Part shown: positions 7,930 to 16,543 of the stretch, in pieces
How the letters are laid out: each line of letters starts with the position of its first letter
Numbering within the stretch: the stretch's first letter is position 1
NCBI GenBank assembly: GCA_934630735.1
Contig: CAKTWK010000024.1
Span: 1-30,796, forward strand
Length of the DNA stretch: 30,796 bases
Reading direction: 5' to 3'
DNA from: an uncultured Collinsella sp.
GTDB taxonomy: Bacteria > Actinomycetota > Coriobacteriia > Coriobacteriales > Coriobacteriaceae
Translations under genes and position numbers: made by a program
The notes under the pieces: model-generated
Seen by the model: only the letters and a program-made list of their open reading frames with translations
Told to the model about the DNA's origin: nothing
The model's database searches: none

Positions 7930-8712
7930 ATGCTTACCAAGCGCGTGATTCCCTGTCTAGACGTCAAGGACGGCCGTGTGGTCAAGGGCGTCAACTTTGT
8001 GAGCCTGCGCGATGCGGGCGATCCGGTGGAGCTTGCCCGTGCCTACGACCGCGAGGGTGCAGACGAGGTCGTCTTCCTGGACATTACCGCCACGAGCGAC
8101 AACCGCGCGACGACCATCGAGATGGCGGCGCACGCGGCCGAGGAGCTCGCTATTCCCTATACCGTGGGCGGCGGTTTCCGTGACTTGGCGGGCATGCGGA
8201 CCATGGTTGCCGCCGGCGCCGATAAGGTGTCGCTCAACTCTGCCGCCGTGCGCGACCCATCGCTGATTAGCCAGGCTGCCGCGGCGTTTGGCAGCCAGGC
8301 CGTGGTCGTGGCGATCGATGCCAAGCGCGTTGGCCTGCCCGGTGAGCCGGGTGCCGATAGGTGGGAGGTCTTCACGGCGGGCGGTCGCAACGCCACGGGT
8401 ATCGATGCGGTGGCGTGGGCCGAGGAAGCGGCTCGTCGCGGTGCCGGTGAGATCTTGCTCACCAGCATGGATCGCGACGGCACCAAGGCCGGCTTCGACC
8501 TGGCACTCACCCGTGCCGTGGCGCGCGCAGTGCCGATCCCCGTCATCGCGAGCGGCGGCGTGGGCACGCTCGAGCATTTTGCCGAGGGGGTGATTGAGGG
8601 CGAGGCCGACGCCGTGCTGGCAGCGAGCGTCTTTCACTTTGGAACCTTCAGCATTCGCCAGGTGAAGGAGTATATGGCCTCTCAAGGCATCCCTGTCAGG
8701 TTGGACTTCTAG
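7930..8712 (+). CDS. hisF: Imidazole glycerol phosphate synthase, cyclase subunit
   Basis: A 260-residue barrel, homologous to HisA, that uses ammonia from HisH to convert PRFAR to imidazoleglycerol phosphate and AICAR. The catalytic aspartates are at the canonical positions D11 (IPCLDVKDG) and D130 (VVAIDAK). The signatures [22 protein letters not shown] and ASGGVGT are all present. GGGGAGGAG at the end of hisA is its ribosome site. It is followed by the long palindrome at 8726-8812 before hisI. Confidence 0.95.
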   Translation: MLTKRVIPCLDVKDGRVVKGVNFVSLRDAGDPVELARAYDREGADEVVFLDITATSDNRATTIEMAAHAAEELAIPYTVGGGFRDLAGMRTMVAAGADKVSLNSAAVRDPSLISQAAAAFGSQAVVVAIDAKRVGLPGEPGADRWEVFTAGGRNATGIDAVAWAEEAARRGAGEILLTSMDRDGTKAGFDLALTRAVARAVPIPVIASGGVGTLEHFAEGVIEGEADAVLAASVFHFGTFSIRQVKEYMASQGIPVRLDF

Positions 8713-8725
8713 CGCTGCGGCTTGC

Positions 8726-8812
8726 CCAGGCGCCCGACCTTCCGGCTCCAACCCTCCTCGCGTACTTTAAGTACGCGTCGTCGGGCTGTCGCTCGGAATC
8801 TCGGGCACCTGG
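8726..8812. repeat. Long palindromic element between hisF and hisI
   Basis: The outer arms 8726-8744 and 8794-8812 pair at about 16 of 19 positions, with CCAGG/CCTGG and GCCCGA/TCGGGC blocks. In the middle, CGCGTACT (8759-8766) and AGTACGCG (8770-8777) form a perfect 8-bp hairpin around TTA. The element has no U tract. It may affect mRNA stability between the two halves of the operon. It looks like a mobile or dispersed intergenic repeat, but only one copy is visible here. Confidence 0.65.
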
Positions 8813-8854
8813 ACAACCCTCGCCGACCTGCGAAGTTTGAATTTGGGGAGAGAA

Positions 8855-9196
8855 ATGGAAGAGATAACCGATCCTTCAAAACTTACGTACGACGCCCGCG
8901 GGCTGATTCCTTGCGTGGTTCAGCAGTATGACACCGGTGAGGTGCTTATGGTTGCTTGGATGAACGAGGAATCGGTGGGGCTGACGCTCAAGACCGGTAC
9001 CACGTGGTTTTGGAGCCGCAGCCGCCAGGAGCTCTGGAACAAGGGCGCGACGAGCGGCAACATGCAGGAGGTCAAGGAGCTCTGGGCCGACTGCGATAGC
9101 GATACACTGTTGGTCAAGGTCGACTCGCCAGGTCCGGCCTGCCATACCGGCAACCGTACCTGCTTCTTTAAGCGCGTGGAAGGGGGAGTGCGATGA
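8855..9196 (+). CDS. hisI: Phosphoribosyl-AMP cyclohydrolase
   Basis: A 113-residue zinc enzyme that opens the adenine ring of PR-AMP, the third step of the pathway. The zinc cysteines are visible: C80 (ADCDSD), C96 (GPACHTG) and C103 (RTCFF). WMNEES and the WSRSR..LW.KG substrate motif are conserved. It is single-function: no HisE domain is fused, and hisE is a separate gene 240 nt downstream. I prefer ATG 8855, preceded by GGGGAG, to the TTG six codons earlier. The stop overlaps the start of the next gene. Confidence 0.94.
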   Translation: MEEITDPSKLTYDARGLIPCVVQQYDTGEVLMVAWMNEESVGLTLKTGTTWFWSRSRQELWNKGATSGNMQEVKELWADCDSDTLLVKVDSPGPACHTGNRTCFFKRVEGGVR

Positions 9197-9420
9197 AAGT
9201 CGTGACGCCGTTCGAAGTTGCCGACTGCAACGCCGAGCTCCTCCGCGCGGGCGTGCCGTGCCGCGTGCACCTGACCGATGCCTGCGGGGCGCAGTCGCTT
9301 TGGCTCGAGGCCGAGAAGGAAAGGCTCGATGAGGCCCATGCCGTCATCGTCGAGTTCTTTGAGAAAAAGGGCGCAAAGCCTCGGTTCGATGAGACCGGTA
9401 CCTACTTTACGCTGCGGTAA
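9193..9420 (+). CDS. Small 75-residue protein of unknown function inside the his operon
   Basis: A compact protein of 75 residues between hisI and hisE. Its ATG overlaps the hisI stop (ATGA), and AAGGGGGAG lies upstream, so it is clearly translated with hisI. It starts [17 protein letters not shown], has a central [14 protein letters not shown] and an acidic helix, and ends in a beta-like TGTYFTLR. No signal peptide or membrane segment is present. The DACG motif recalls a family I loosely remember as RDAC, known from Coriobacteriia, but I cannot confirm this. Its size and position suggest an accessory of HisI/HisE or a small ligand-binding regulator; that is inference only. Confidence 0.85.
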   Translation: MKVVTPFEVADCNAELLRAGVPCRVHLTDACGAQSLWLEAEKERLDEAHAVIVEFFEKKGAKPRFDETGTYFTLR

Positions 9421-9435
9421 CGAGAGGAAATAACC

Positions 9436-9753
9436 ATGGGAGTCAGAACAGCTAACGTGCAGCCGGGAAATATCGGCGAGACGCTGACGGGACTGGCCGA
9501 GGTGATTCACGGTCGTCGCGATGCGTCCGCGGAGGAGAGCTATACCGCCCGCCTACTGAGCGATGTCGAGGACGAGCTGCTCAAGAAACTTGCCGAGGAG
9601 GCGAGCGAGGTCATCATGGCCTGCAAGGATAACGACCACGATCACATCCGCTACGAGGCCGGCGACCTGATCTACCACTTGCTCGTGACGCTCGAGCGCT
9701 ACGGCATCACCCTCGACGAACTGGCCGGCGAACTCAACGCCCGCCGCCACTAG
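9436..9753 (+). CDS. hisE: Phosphoribosyl-ATP pyrophosphatase
   Basis: A 105-residue all-helical MazG-superfamily enzyme that hydrolyses PR-ATP to PR-AMP and pyrophosphate, the second step of the pathway. The metal-binding acidic motifs EEASEVI and YEAGDLIYH are clear. GAGAGGAAA precedes the ATG by 6 nt. It is the last gene of the operon on this strand, 15 nt after the small unknown gene, and is followed by two palindromes. It should not be confused with the true MazG at 12199-13059. Confidence 0.92.
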   Translation: MGVRTANVQPGNIGETLTGLAEVIHGRRDASAEESYTARLLSDVEDELLKKLAEEASEVIMACKDNDHDHIRYEAGDLIYHLLVTLERYGITLDELAGELNARRH

Positions 9754-9770
9754 TCATTGGGGACGTTCTT

Positions 9771-9786
9771 AAACGACTAGTCGTTT
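9771..9786. other. 16-bp perfect palindrome after hisE
   Basis: AAACGACTAGTCGTTT reads the same on both strands and lies 17 nt after the hisE stop. It is preceded by GTTCTTAAACGA, a 12-nt string that also occurs in the loop of the second long palindrome copy near 18005. It may be a terminator stem with no loop, or a protein-binding site. Confidence 0.5.
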
Positions 9787-9820
9787 GGGGCAGTCTTTCG
9801 GGAGTTGCCAATGAAATAGA

Positions 9821-9887
9821 AGTTGCGGTGGAATAGTTCTTGTTTGACGGTCTTAGGGCCATAAACAGGAACTATTTCACCGCAACT
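9821..9887. repeat. Long palindrome, family 1, copy A
   Basis: A 25-nt arm (9821-9845, starting AGTTGCGGTGG) pairs along its whole length with 9863-9887, with two G-U wobbles. It lies between the convergent ends of hisE and the histidinol-phosphatase gene, where it could end transcription from both sides. A second copy, with the wobble positions exchanged and a different loop, is at 17989-18057. Confidence 0.8.
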
Positions 9888-9900
9888 CATGAAGGGATGG

Positions 9901-10812
9901 CTAGGCGAGGGATGTGGACTCCCATTCGCTGGTGGCGTGGGGGATGTCGAAGGTTCGATAACCGCAGTCGTAGGCGTGGGCTTGCGCTTCGCGGATATTC
10001 CAACAGATGTCGCAGGCGCGGTGTGCGTCCGAGCCAAAGGTGATTGGCACCTCGGCGTGGGCGAAGCAGCGCAACAGCCCCGTCGAGGGGTAATAGTCGT
10101 CGAGGCCCTTACGCGGCGCGGCGGTCGAGACTTCGACACGGCGACCCGTGTCGTGAGCGCATTCGGCTATCTGCCCCCAAAACGGCGCCGGGTCAAAATC
10201 GGGCGCAAAGCCTTCCTTCGAAAAGCGCATGACCAGGTCGGGATGGGCCATTACATCAAAGTTGAGTGAGCTTTCGCAAGCACGGCACCAGTCGTCGACG
10301 TAGCGCTCCCACACGCCGCGCACGCCCAGGTTTTCCCAAACATGCAGGTTGGTATCGTCGTCGATCCAGCCGCAAAGGGAATCGGGTGTATCGGGGCGCG
10401 CGACGTTTTCCGTTCCCACCGTACCCGCGGCACCTGCCATGATATCGCCCGGGTCGCCAATCCAATGCACGCTGCCCAAGCGCACCACGGCGCCCCGGGA
10501 CCAGCGCTCAACCAAGGGTTCGCAGCCCTCGTACCAATCGCATTCAAAGCCATAGATAAGCTCGAGCTCCGGCGCGATTTGCGCGGCAAGCCTGCGGGCG
10601 TCCTCAAAGGCCAGACGATGTGCCGGCAAGTCGCCCTCGACGACCTGCACCTCGCAGTTGGCATCCATGCTGGCGGGCAAGGTGAGGTGGTCGGTCGAGA
10701 CCATGACCTGACAGCCGGCGGCCGCGGCAGCGCGGACGTTTTCCTCAAACGTAGCGTGGCCATCCGAGAACGAGGTGTGGGTATGGCAATCGACCAGCGG
10801 GCATGCGGGCAT
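9901..10812 (-). CDS. PHP-domain histidinol-phosphatase
   Basis: A 303-residue PHP hydrolase, most like the HisJ/HisK type of histidinol-phosphate phosphatase. The metal-binding motifs come in order: DCHTHTSFSDG (about 8-18), STDHL, GFECDW, GSVHWI, DVMAHPDL, EVSTA and GSDAHR. The family forms a trinuclear metal site and releases phosphate from histidinol phosphate. It faces the his operon and supplies the one step that HisB does not provide here, which supports the call. The start at 10812 has AAAGGAG at the right distance. Other PHP phosphoesterases are possible, but the location makes histidinol-phosphatase most likely. A -10-like TACAAT lies about 30 nt upstream of its ATG on the - strand. 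Confidence 0.82.
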   Translation of the reverse strand: MPACPLVDCHTHTSFSDGHATFEENVRAAAAAGCQVMVSTDHLTLPASMDANCEVQVVEGDLPAHRLAFEDARRLAAQIAPELELIYGFECDWYEGCEPLVERWSRGAVVRLGSVHWIGDPGDIMAGAAGTVGTENVARPDTPDSLCGWIDDDTNLHVWENLGVRGVWERYVDDWCRACESSLNFDVMAHPDLVMRFSKEGFAPDFDPAPFWGQIAECAHDTGRRVEVSTAAPRKGLDDYYPSTGLLRCFAHAEVPITFGSDAHRACDICWNIREAQAHAYDCGYRTFDIPHATSEWESTSLA

Positions 10813-10844
10813 GGCGACTCCTTTGCATTCGGCGAATCTGCTCC

Positions 10845-10850
10845 ATTGTA
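10845..10850 (-). promoter_or_regulatory. Possible -10 element of the histidinol-phosphatase gene
   Basis: On the - strand this reads TACAAT, about 30 nt upstream of the ATG. No good -35 is found at the usual spacing, so the call is weak. Confidence 0.3.
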
Positions 10851-10933
10851 ATGGCGCGGCCCCTGGCGCGTCGTGCGCGCGGGGTGTCGAAATCGATCGG
10901 AAAGGCTGCGCGGTGCGGCCTCGCTTGCTCTCA

Positions 10934-10998
10934 AAACATGTACGTCAGCCTCCAAAACCGACAAAAAATGACATGTTTGGAGGCTGACGTACACGTTT
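10934..10998. repeat. Long palindrome in a divergent promoter region
   Basis: A 23-nt arm (10934-10956) pairs with 10976-10998 with a single wobble; the core is TGTACGTCAGCCTCCAAA. The 19-nt loop holds an A-rich stretch. It lies between the 5' ends of the histidinol-phosphatase gene (- strand) and the larC-like gene (+ strand), so a terminator role is unlikely. It could be a dispersed repeat or a large binding site. The rest of the 10813-11104 gap shows nothing else clear. Confidence 0.7.
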
Positions 10999-11104
10999 GG
11001 ATAGGGGCGAAGGCGGCGACGGACGAAAGTCACGCCTGTGCCACGTCCGATGTGCTAGCGTTTGGGTGAATAAAACGAGCCCGTGCGGAAAGGACCCGGA
11101 CCGT

Positions 11105-11590
11105 ATGCAATGCGATAGCAAATCTCCGCTGTCCCGCGAGACCGATGCGCCCGAAACCATCGTCAAGCTGGAGTGCGACATCGACGATGCGTCGCCCGAG
11201 GTGCTCGCCTATGCCGCCGACCGCCTGCGCGAGGCGGGCGCCCGCGAGGTGCACTGGCTGCCTCTCTACTGCAAAAAAGGTCGCCCCGGCTGGCAGCTAC
11301 AGGTAATCTGCGCCCGCGAGGACATTGACCGTCTGCAGACGATTATCTTTTTGGAGACCACGACCAACGCCGTTCGTCGCCAGGTGATGGAACGCGTCTG
11401 CCTGCCGCGTCGTTTTGAGCGGGTAGCGACGCCTTGGGGCGAGGTGGCCGTCAAAGTAGCCACCCTGCCCGACGGCAGCGAGCGTGCGGCGCCCGAGTAC
11501 GAGGACTGCGCCCGTCTTGCCCGCGAGCATAACGTGCCGCTCCAGCGCGTGATGCAGGCGGCACAAGCCTCGGCACTGCGATTTGAATAG
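11105..11590 (+). CDS. Stand-alone LarC C-terminal domain (DUF111 family)
   Basis: A 161-residue protein that matches the C-terminal part of LarC, the CTP-dependent cyclometallase that inserts nickel into the nickel-pincer nucleotide cofactor of lactate racemase. Typical signatures are ECDIDDASPEVL near the start (LarC has TNIDD), KKGRPGWQL, ETTTNAVR, ATPWGEVAVKVA and PEYEDCARLA. The N-terminal half (LarC1) is absent, and no larA, larB or larE is nearby. The start at ATG 11105 is preceded by AAAGGAC. In Lactobacillus the two halves are joined by a programmed frameshift; here I find no LarC1 sequence upstream. It may work with a LarC1 elsewhere or have another role. Confidence 0.8.
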   Translation: MQCDSKSPLSRETDAPETIVKLECDIDDASPEVLAYAADRLREAGAREVHWLPLYCKKGRPGWQLQVICAREDIDRLQTIIFLETTTNAVRRQVMERVCLPRRFERVATPWGEVAVKVATLPDGSERAAPEYEDCARLAREHNVPLQRVMQAAQASALRFE

Positions 11591-11647
11591 CGCGGCCGGC
11601 GACATCTCGCGCCCGGCCACATCAGCCCCCACCCGAAAGGACTCCCC

Positions 11648-12196
11648 ATGAAATACCTCATCGCCTCTGACATCCACGGCTCGGCATACTGGGCCGAGCG
11701 TCTCTGCACCGCCATCGAATCCGAGCAGCCCGACCGCATCGTGCTGCTGGGCGACCTACTCTACCACGGCCCGCGCAACGACCTGCCGCGCGACTATGCC
11801 CCCAAGCGTGTGATTCCGCTGCTCAACGCCCTGGCCGACCGCATCATCGCGGTGCGCGGCAACTGCGACGCCGAGGTCGACCAGATGGTCCTCGACTTCC
11901 CCGTCATGGCCGACTACGCCACGCTGTTCGACGAGACCGGCCGCGAGCTGTTCCTGACGCACGGCCACGTCTTTGGCGCCGGCATGCACAACAGCGTCGA
12001 CCACGCGCCCGTGCTGCCCGAGGGCTCCGCGCTCGTCTACGGCCACACGCACATCAAGGTTAACGAGGCAAGCGAGGCGCACCCGGCCCTGTGGCTCTTC
12101 AACCCCGGCAGCGTGAGCATTCCCAAGGACGGTACGCACAGCTACGGCATCTACGAGGGTGGCGCGTTCCGTCACGTGATCCTGGGGGAGGAATAA
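11648..12196 (+). CDS. yfcE: YfcE-like metallophosphodiesterase
   Basis: A 182-residue calcineurin-like phosphoesterase with the full dimetal set: D8 and H10 (SDIHG), D36 (LGDLLYHG), N72 (RGNCD), H105 and H107 (THGHVFG), and H133 and H135 (GHTHI). The YfcE/MJ0936 group hydrolyses phosphodiesters in vitro; the cellular substrate is not settled. Length is normal for the family. GAAAGGA lies 10 nt upstream of the ATG. It ends 2 nt before the mazG start, and the mazG ribosome site lies inside its last codons, so the two are co-transcribed. Confidence 0.88.
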   Translation: MKYLIASDIHGSAYWAERLCTAIESEQPDRIVLLGDLLYHGPRNDLPRDYAPKRVIPLLNALADRIIAVRGNCDAEVDQMVLDFPVMADYATLFDETGRELFLTHGHVFGAGMHNSVDHAPVLPEGSALVYGHTHIKVNEASEAHPALWLFNPGSVSIPKDGTHSYGIYEGGAFRHVILGEE

Positions 12197-12198
12197 CC

Positions 12199-13059
12199 AT
12201 GGCGCAGCATATGGCTCAGCAAAATGCCGAGGGCTCGCGCGATCTGTCCACGCTGGTCGACGCGTCGGCCGAGCTGCAGCATCTGGTGCAGACCATCTGG
12301 CGTCTGCGTCAGCCCGATGGCTGCCCGTGGGACCGCGAACAGACGCACCGCAGCATTGGCAAGAATATGATCGAGGAGGCCTACGAGGCGCTCGATTGCA
12401 TCGAGGCGGACGACGTGGCGCATCTGCGCGAGGAGCTCGGCGACGTGCTCATGCAGGTGGTGCTGCATGCGCAGATTGCGGCGGACGCCGGCGAGTTTAC
12501 GCTTGCCGATGTGGCACGCGATATCGACGCCAAGCTCATCCGCCGCCACCCACACGTGTTTGGCGATGCGGATGCCGATAACTCCGACGAGGTGCTCAAG
12601 ATTTGGGACGAGGTCAAGCTTGCCGAGAAGGCTGCCAAGGACAAGGCCGTGGCAGCGGGTGAGGCTGCGCCCGAGGGCCTGCTCGACGGCGTGCCCACGC
12701 ATCTGCCGGCGCTGATGCAGGCCCAGAAGGTGTCGCGCAAGGCAGCGGCCGTGGGTTTTGAGTGGGAGACGGTCCAGGACGTGTGGGACGAGGTTGCCGA
12801 GGAGCGTGCCGAGTTTGAGGCCGAGGCTCCCGGCTCGCCCGAGCGCGAGATGGAGTTTGGCGACCTGCTCTTTGCCCTGGTCAACGTTGCGCGCAAGGAG
12901 GGAATCGACGCCGAGAGCGCTCTGCGCGCCAGCACGGCAAAGTTCCGCCGTCGTTGGGCTGCGATGGAGCAGATGGCGGCCAACGCCCATGTGGATCTGG
13001 CCGAGCTTTCGACCCAAGGCCTCAACGACCTGTGGGATGCCGCAAAGGCGGAGGAGTAA
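12199..13059 (+). CDS. mazG: Nucleoside triphosphate pyrophosphohydrolase
   Basis: A 286-residue protein with two MazG domains. The first carries CPWDREQTHRSI and EEAYEALDCIE followed by EELGDVLMQVVLHA, the classic acidic magnesium site. The second has AEERAEFEAE and EFGDLLFALVNVARKEG. MazG converts NTPs and dNTPs to monophosphates plus pyrophosphate, cleaning aberrant nucleotides and, in some bacteria, lowering the alarmone pool. The start ATG at 12199 has GGGGGAGGAA just upstream; an in-frame start inside yfcE is rejected. A clear terminator follows. Confidence 0.93.
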   Translation: MAQHMAQQNAEGSRDLSTLVDASAELQHLVQTIWRLRQPDGCPWDREQTHRSIGKNMIEEAYEALDCIEADDVAHLREELGDVLMQVVLHAQIAADAGEFTLADVARDIDAKLIRRHPHVFGDADADNSDEVLKIWDEVKLAEKAAKDKAVAAGEAAPEGLLDGVPTHLPALMQAQKVSRKAAAVGFEWETVQDVWDEVAEERAEFEAEAPGSPEREMEFGDLLFALVNVARKEGIDAESALRASTAKFRRRWAAMEQMAANAHVDLAELSTQGLNDLWDAAKAEE

Positions 13060-13063
13060 GACT

Positions 13064-13109
13064 GCGGGAACGACGGGCTGACACGCCGCATCGTTCCCGC
13101 TAAATTTTT
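13064..13109 (+). terminator. Intrinsic terminator of the larC-yfcE-mazG group
   Basis: GCGGGAACGA (13064-13073) pairs perfectly with TCGTTCCCGC (13091-13100), and TAAATTTTT follows. It starts 5 nt after the mazG stop. Confidence 0.85.
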
Positions 13110-13120
13110 CGAAAAACAAG

Positions 13121-13175
13121 TGTATCCCTCGGCTAACTTAGGGCATAATGCAAAAAGTGCGACATGGCTAACTTA
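13121..13175 (+). promoter_or_regulatory. Promoter region of eno with a direct repeat
   Basis: CATAAT at 13144-13149 is a plausible -10; the hexamer 17 nt upstream (TGTATC) is a weak -35. The 10-nt string GGCTAACTTA occurs at 13131-13140 and again at 13166-13175, on either side of the -10. This spacing suits a regulator or could be chance. The enolase ribosome site GAGAGGGAG lies further down at 13236-13244. Confidence 0.4.
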
Positions 13176-13237
13176 CGGAGGCACACCGACGGTGCACGGT
13201 CAGCCGGTCGCCAAGCATTCAACCCGTTTCCAAGTGA

Positions 13238-14539
<1,302 letters not shown>

Positions 14540-14611
14540 ACGGGCGAATTTGGCGAGGGAGCGGCTGCCTCGGTTCCGCCCCGCCTTGGCTGGACGCCGC
14601 AAAGTGCTGTG

Positions 14612-14643
14612 GGCGCTGGGCCGTGTGGCTCAGCGCCTTTTTT
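14612..14643 (+). terminator. Intrinsic terminator of eno
   Basis: GGCGCTG-G-GCC pairs with GGC-T-CAGCGCC (arms 14612-14622 and 14627-14637) and is followed by six T residues. Confidence 0.93.
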
Positions 14644-14734
14644 ATGTCGAGCAAAGGCTGCCGAAGGCGGTGCGCGCGCTCGTGCTATAACTAGAATACT
14701 TAGCGCAAACAAACCTCAACCGCACAAGGCGCAC

Positions 14735-15496
14735 ATGGATCAGATTTACGACAACAGGTACTATTCCGCCGGTTCGCACGAGCCGTCGTCTCGCCGCGCG
14801 CATACGGTGCGGCTCGGCGGGTCCGGTTATGCCGGTGCTGATCGCTCCAGGTATAGCTCGCCGGCGACTTCGCATCCCAATGCTCAGCCAAATAGTTCCT
14901 CGGATAGTCTGGTGCGCCCATCGCGTTCCAAGCATGCGTCGCGCCCTTCGACCCAGGCATCCGACAGGCCGCGCCGTCCCTCAAGTCGTCTTTCCGGCGC
15001 GGACTTTATGCACTACGCCAACGACAACGCAGTGGTCAAGGCAATTTACGACTTTACCCACGGTCCTCAGCGTGGGCTGTTTATCGGTATTGTCGTCGCC
15101 CTGGTGCTCGTGAGCCTGTACTTTCCCGTGCGCGACCTCTACGTTGCCAAACGCTCGAGCGATATCTTGGCCAAGCAGGTCGAGATTCGCCAGCAATACA
15201 ACGACGAGCTGCAAAAAAGTGTCGACAAACTGCTCTCTGAGGAGGGCATTAAGGACGCGGCGACCGAGGATCTGGGCCTGGTGATGCCCGGCGAGACCAA
15301 GATTGACGTTCTGGGCCTGGACGACGATTCTGATTCGTCTTCGGGCAAGAAGTCGTCGAACGCCAAAAAGGCCAGCGAAGTGGCCAAGGAGATTGAGGAA
15401 GTCGGCAAGGACGCACCGTGGTACATCCAGACGCTCGACCTGCTGTTTGGTTTTAACGGCGTCGAGGGTCAGACGGTCGCGTCCAGCGGCGAATAG
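14735..15496 (+). CDS. FtsB/DivIC-like septum formation protein
   Basis: A 253-residue bitopic membrane protein. Residues 1-110 are a Ser/Arg/Pro-rich cytoplasmic tail, 114-132 form a single membrane helix (FIGIVVALVLVSLYF), and 136-168 are coiled coil. The following EEGIKDAATEDLGLVMPGE matches the end of the FtsB/DivIC domain. Such proteins join FtsL and FtsQ/DivIB at the septum. After the domain there is a charged Ser/Lys-rich region and a C-terminal PWYIQTLDLLFGF. The ATG at 14735 is preceded only by a weak AAGG. A TATAAC or TAGAAT -10-like sequence lies at 14686-14697. It is 20 nt upstream of the ppx-like gene. Confidence 0.8.
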   Translation: MDQIYDNRYYSAGSHEPSSRRAHTVRLGGSGYAGADRSRYSSPATSHPNAQPNSSSDSLVRPSRSKHASRPSTQASDRPRRPSSRLSGADFMHYANDNAVVKAIYDFTHGPQRGLFIGIVVALVLVSLYFPVRDLYVAKRSSDILAKQVEIRQQYNDELQKSVDKLLSEEGIKDAATEDLGLVMPGETKIDVLGLDDDSDSSSGKKSSNAKKASEVAKEIEEVGKDAPWYIQTLDLLFGFNGVEGQTVASSGE

Positions 15497-15516
15497 CGCC
15501 CGGAGGGGAGCCTGCA

Positions 15517-16527
15517 ATGACGCATTGCGACAAACGATATAAGGTGGCGGCGATCGACCTGGGAACGGTGTCGTCGCGACTGGTGCTGGCACAGGTCGAG
15601 GCCGGGGCGATCGTGGAATCGTCCAAGCATACCGAGATTACCGATCTGGGCGAGGGCGTCGACGCGACGGGCCGCTTTTGCGAGGCGGCCGTTGAGCGTG
15701 TGCTTGCCGCATGCCGCATGTTTGTGGACGAGGCACGTGCCTTTGGGGCCGCGTGTATTTGCACCACGTGTACGAGCGCCGCGCGCGATGCGTCCAATGC
15801 CGCGCTGCTGTTGGACGGCCTGCGCGATCTGGGGCTTGAGCCACAGGTGATTCCGGGTGAGGTCGAGGCGCGCCTGACGTTTTTTGGCGTGGCGCACGAC
15901 TTTGCCGGCGAGCGCATCATTGTTGCCGATTCGGGCGGCGGATCCACGGAGCTCGCGACGGGCGTCTATGCGCCGGAGCGCGGCGTCTTTGCGCTGGAGG
16001 GAACGCGCTCGCTGGACATCGGTTGTCGCCGCGTGACGGAGCGCTTTTTCTCGGTGCTGCCGCCTGCGGACGGCGAGCTTGCTGCCGCCGCCAACTGGGC
16101 GGGCGAGCAGTTCGCTGCCTATTTTGAAGGCCTGCCGAGCAATTTTGAGCGTGCCGAGCGCCTGGTCGCCGTGGGTGGCACCGTCACCACGCTTGTGGCG
16201 CTCGTTCATGAGCTGGAACCGTACGATTCGAGCTTTGTGCACCTGCGCGAGCTTTCGCTGGATCAGGTTTCGGCCGCTATCGAGCGCATGTCTACGCTGG
16301 ATGTTGCAGGCATTGCCGCGCTGCCAGGCGTGCAGCCCAAACGCGCGGGCGTGATCTTGGCAGGTGCCGTGGTAATTCGCGAGCTCATGCGAGCCGGCGG
16401 CTACAGGGCGCTTACCGTGAGTGAGAACAGTCTGCTCGCCGGCATGGCCGCCACCATCAACGAGACCCTCGACGGTAAAACCCCCACCATCGCCTGGACC
16501 CCCAGCCTCAGCCCTCTCCAAAACTAG
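15517..16527 (+). CDS. Ppx/GppA family phosphatase
   Basis: A 336-residue ASKHA-fold protein of the exopolyphosphatase / pppGpp phosphohydrolase family. Motifs are IDLGTVSSRLVLAQV at the N-terminus, TSAARDASN, GEVEARLTFFGV, ADSGGGSTELATG for phosphate binding and AVGGTVTTLVAL for the second lobe. It is the short form (about 300 residues) without the C-terminal HD domain of enterobacterial Ppx. GGAGGGGAG lies 7 nt upstream of the ATG. It sits directly behind the FtsB-like gene, an order common in actinobacteria. Sequence alone does not decide between polyphosphate and (p)ppGpp as substrate. Confidence 0.88.
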   Translation: MTHCDKRYKVAAIDLGTVSSRLVLAQVEAGAIVESSKHTEITDLGEGVDATGRFCEAAVERVLAACRMFVDEARAFGAACICTTCTSAARDASNAALLLDGLRDLGLEPQVIPGEVEARLTFFGVAHDFAGERIIVADSGGGSTELATGVYAPERGVFALEGTRSLDIGCRRVTERFFSVLPPADGELAAAANWAGEQFAAYFEGLPSNFERAERLVAVGGTVTTLVALVHELEPYDSSFVHLRELSLDQVSAAIERMSTLDVAGIAALPGVQPKRAGVILAGAVVIRELMRAGGYRALTVSENSLLAGMAATINETLDGKTPTIAWTPSLSPLQN

Positions 16528-16543
16528 TCTTTTTGGGACGGGG

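Noticed and set aside
8837..8854. TTG start six codons before the hisI ATG
   Set aside because: ATG 8855 has GGGGAG just upstream and gives the normal length of HisI; the TTG would place the ribosome site inside the gene.
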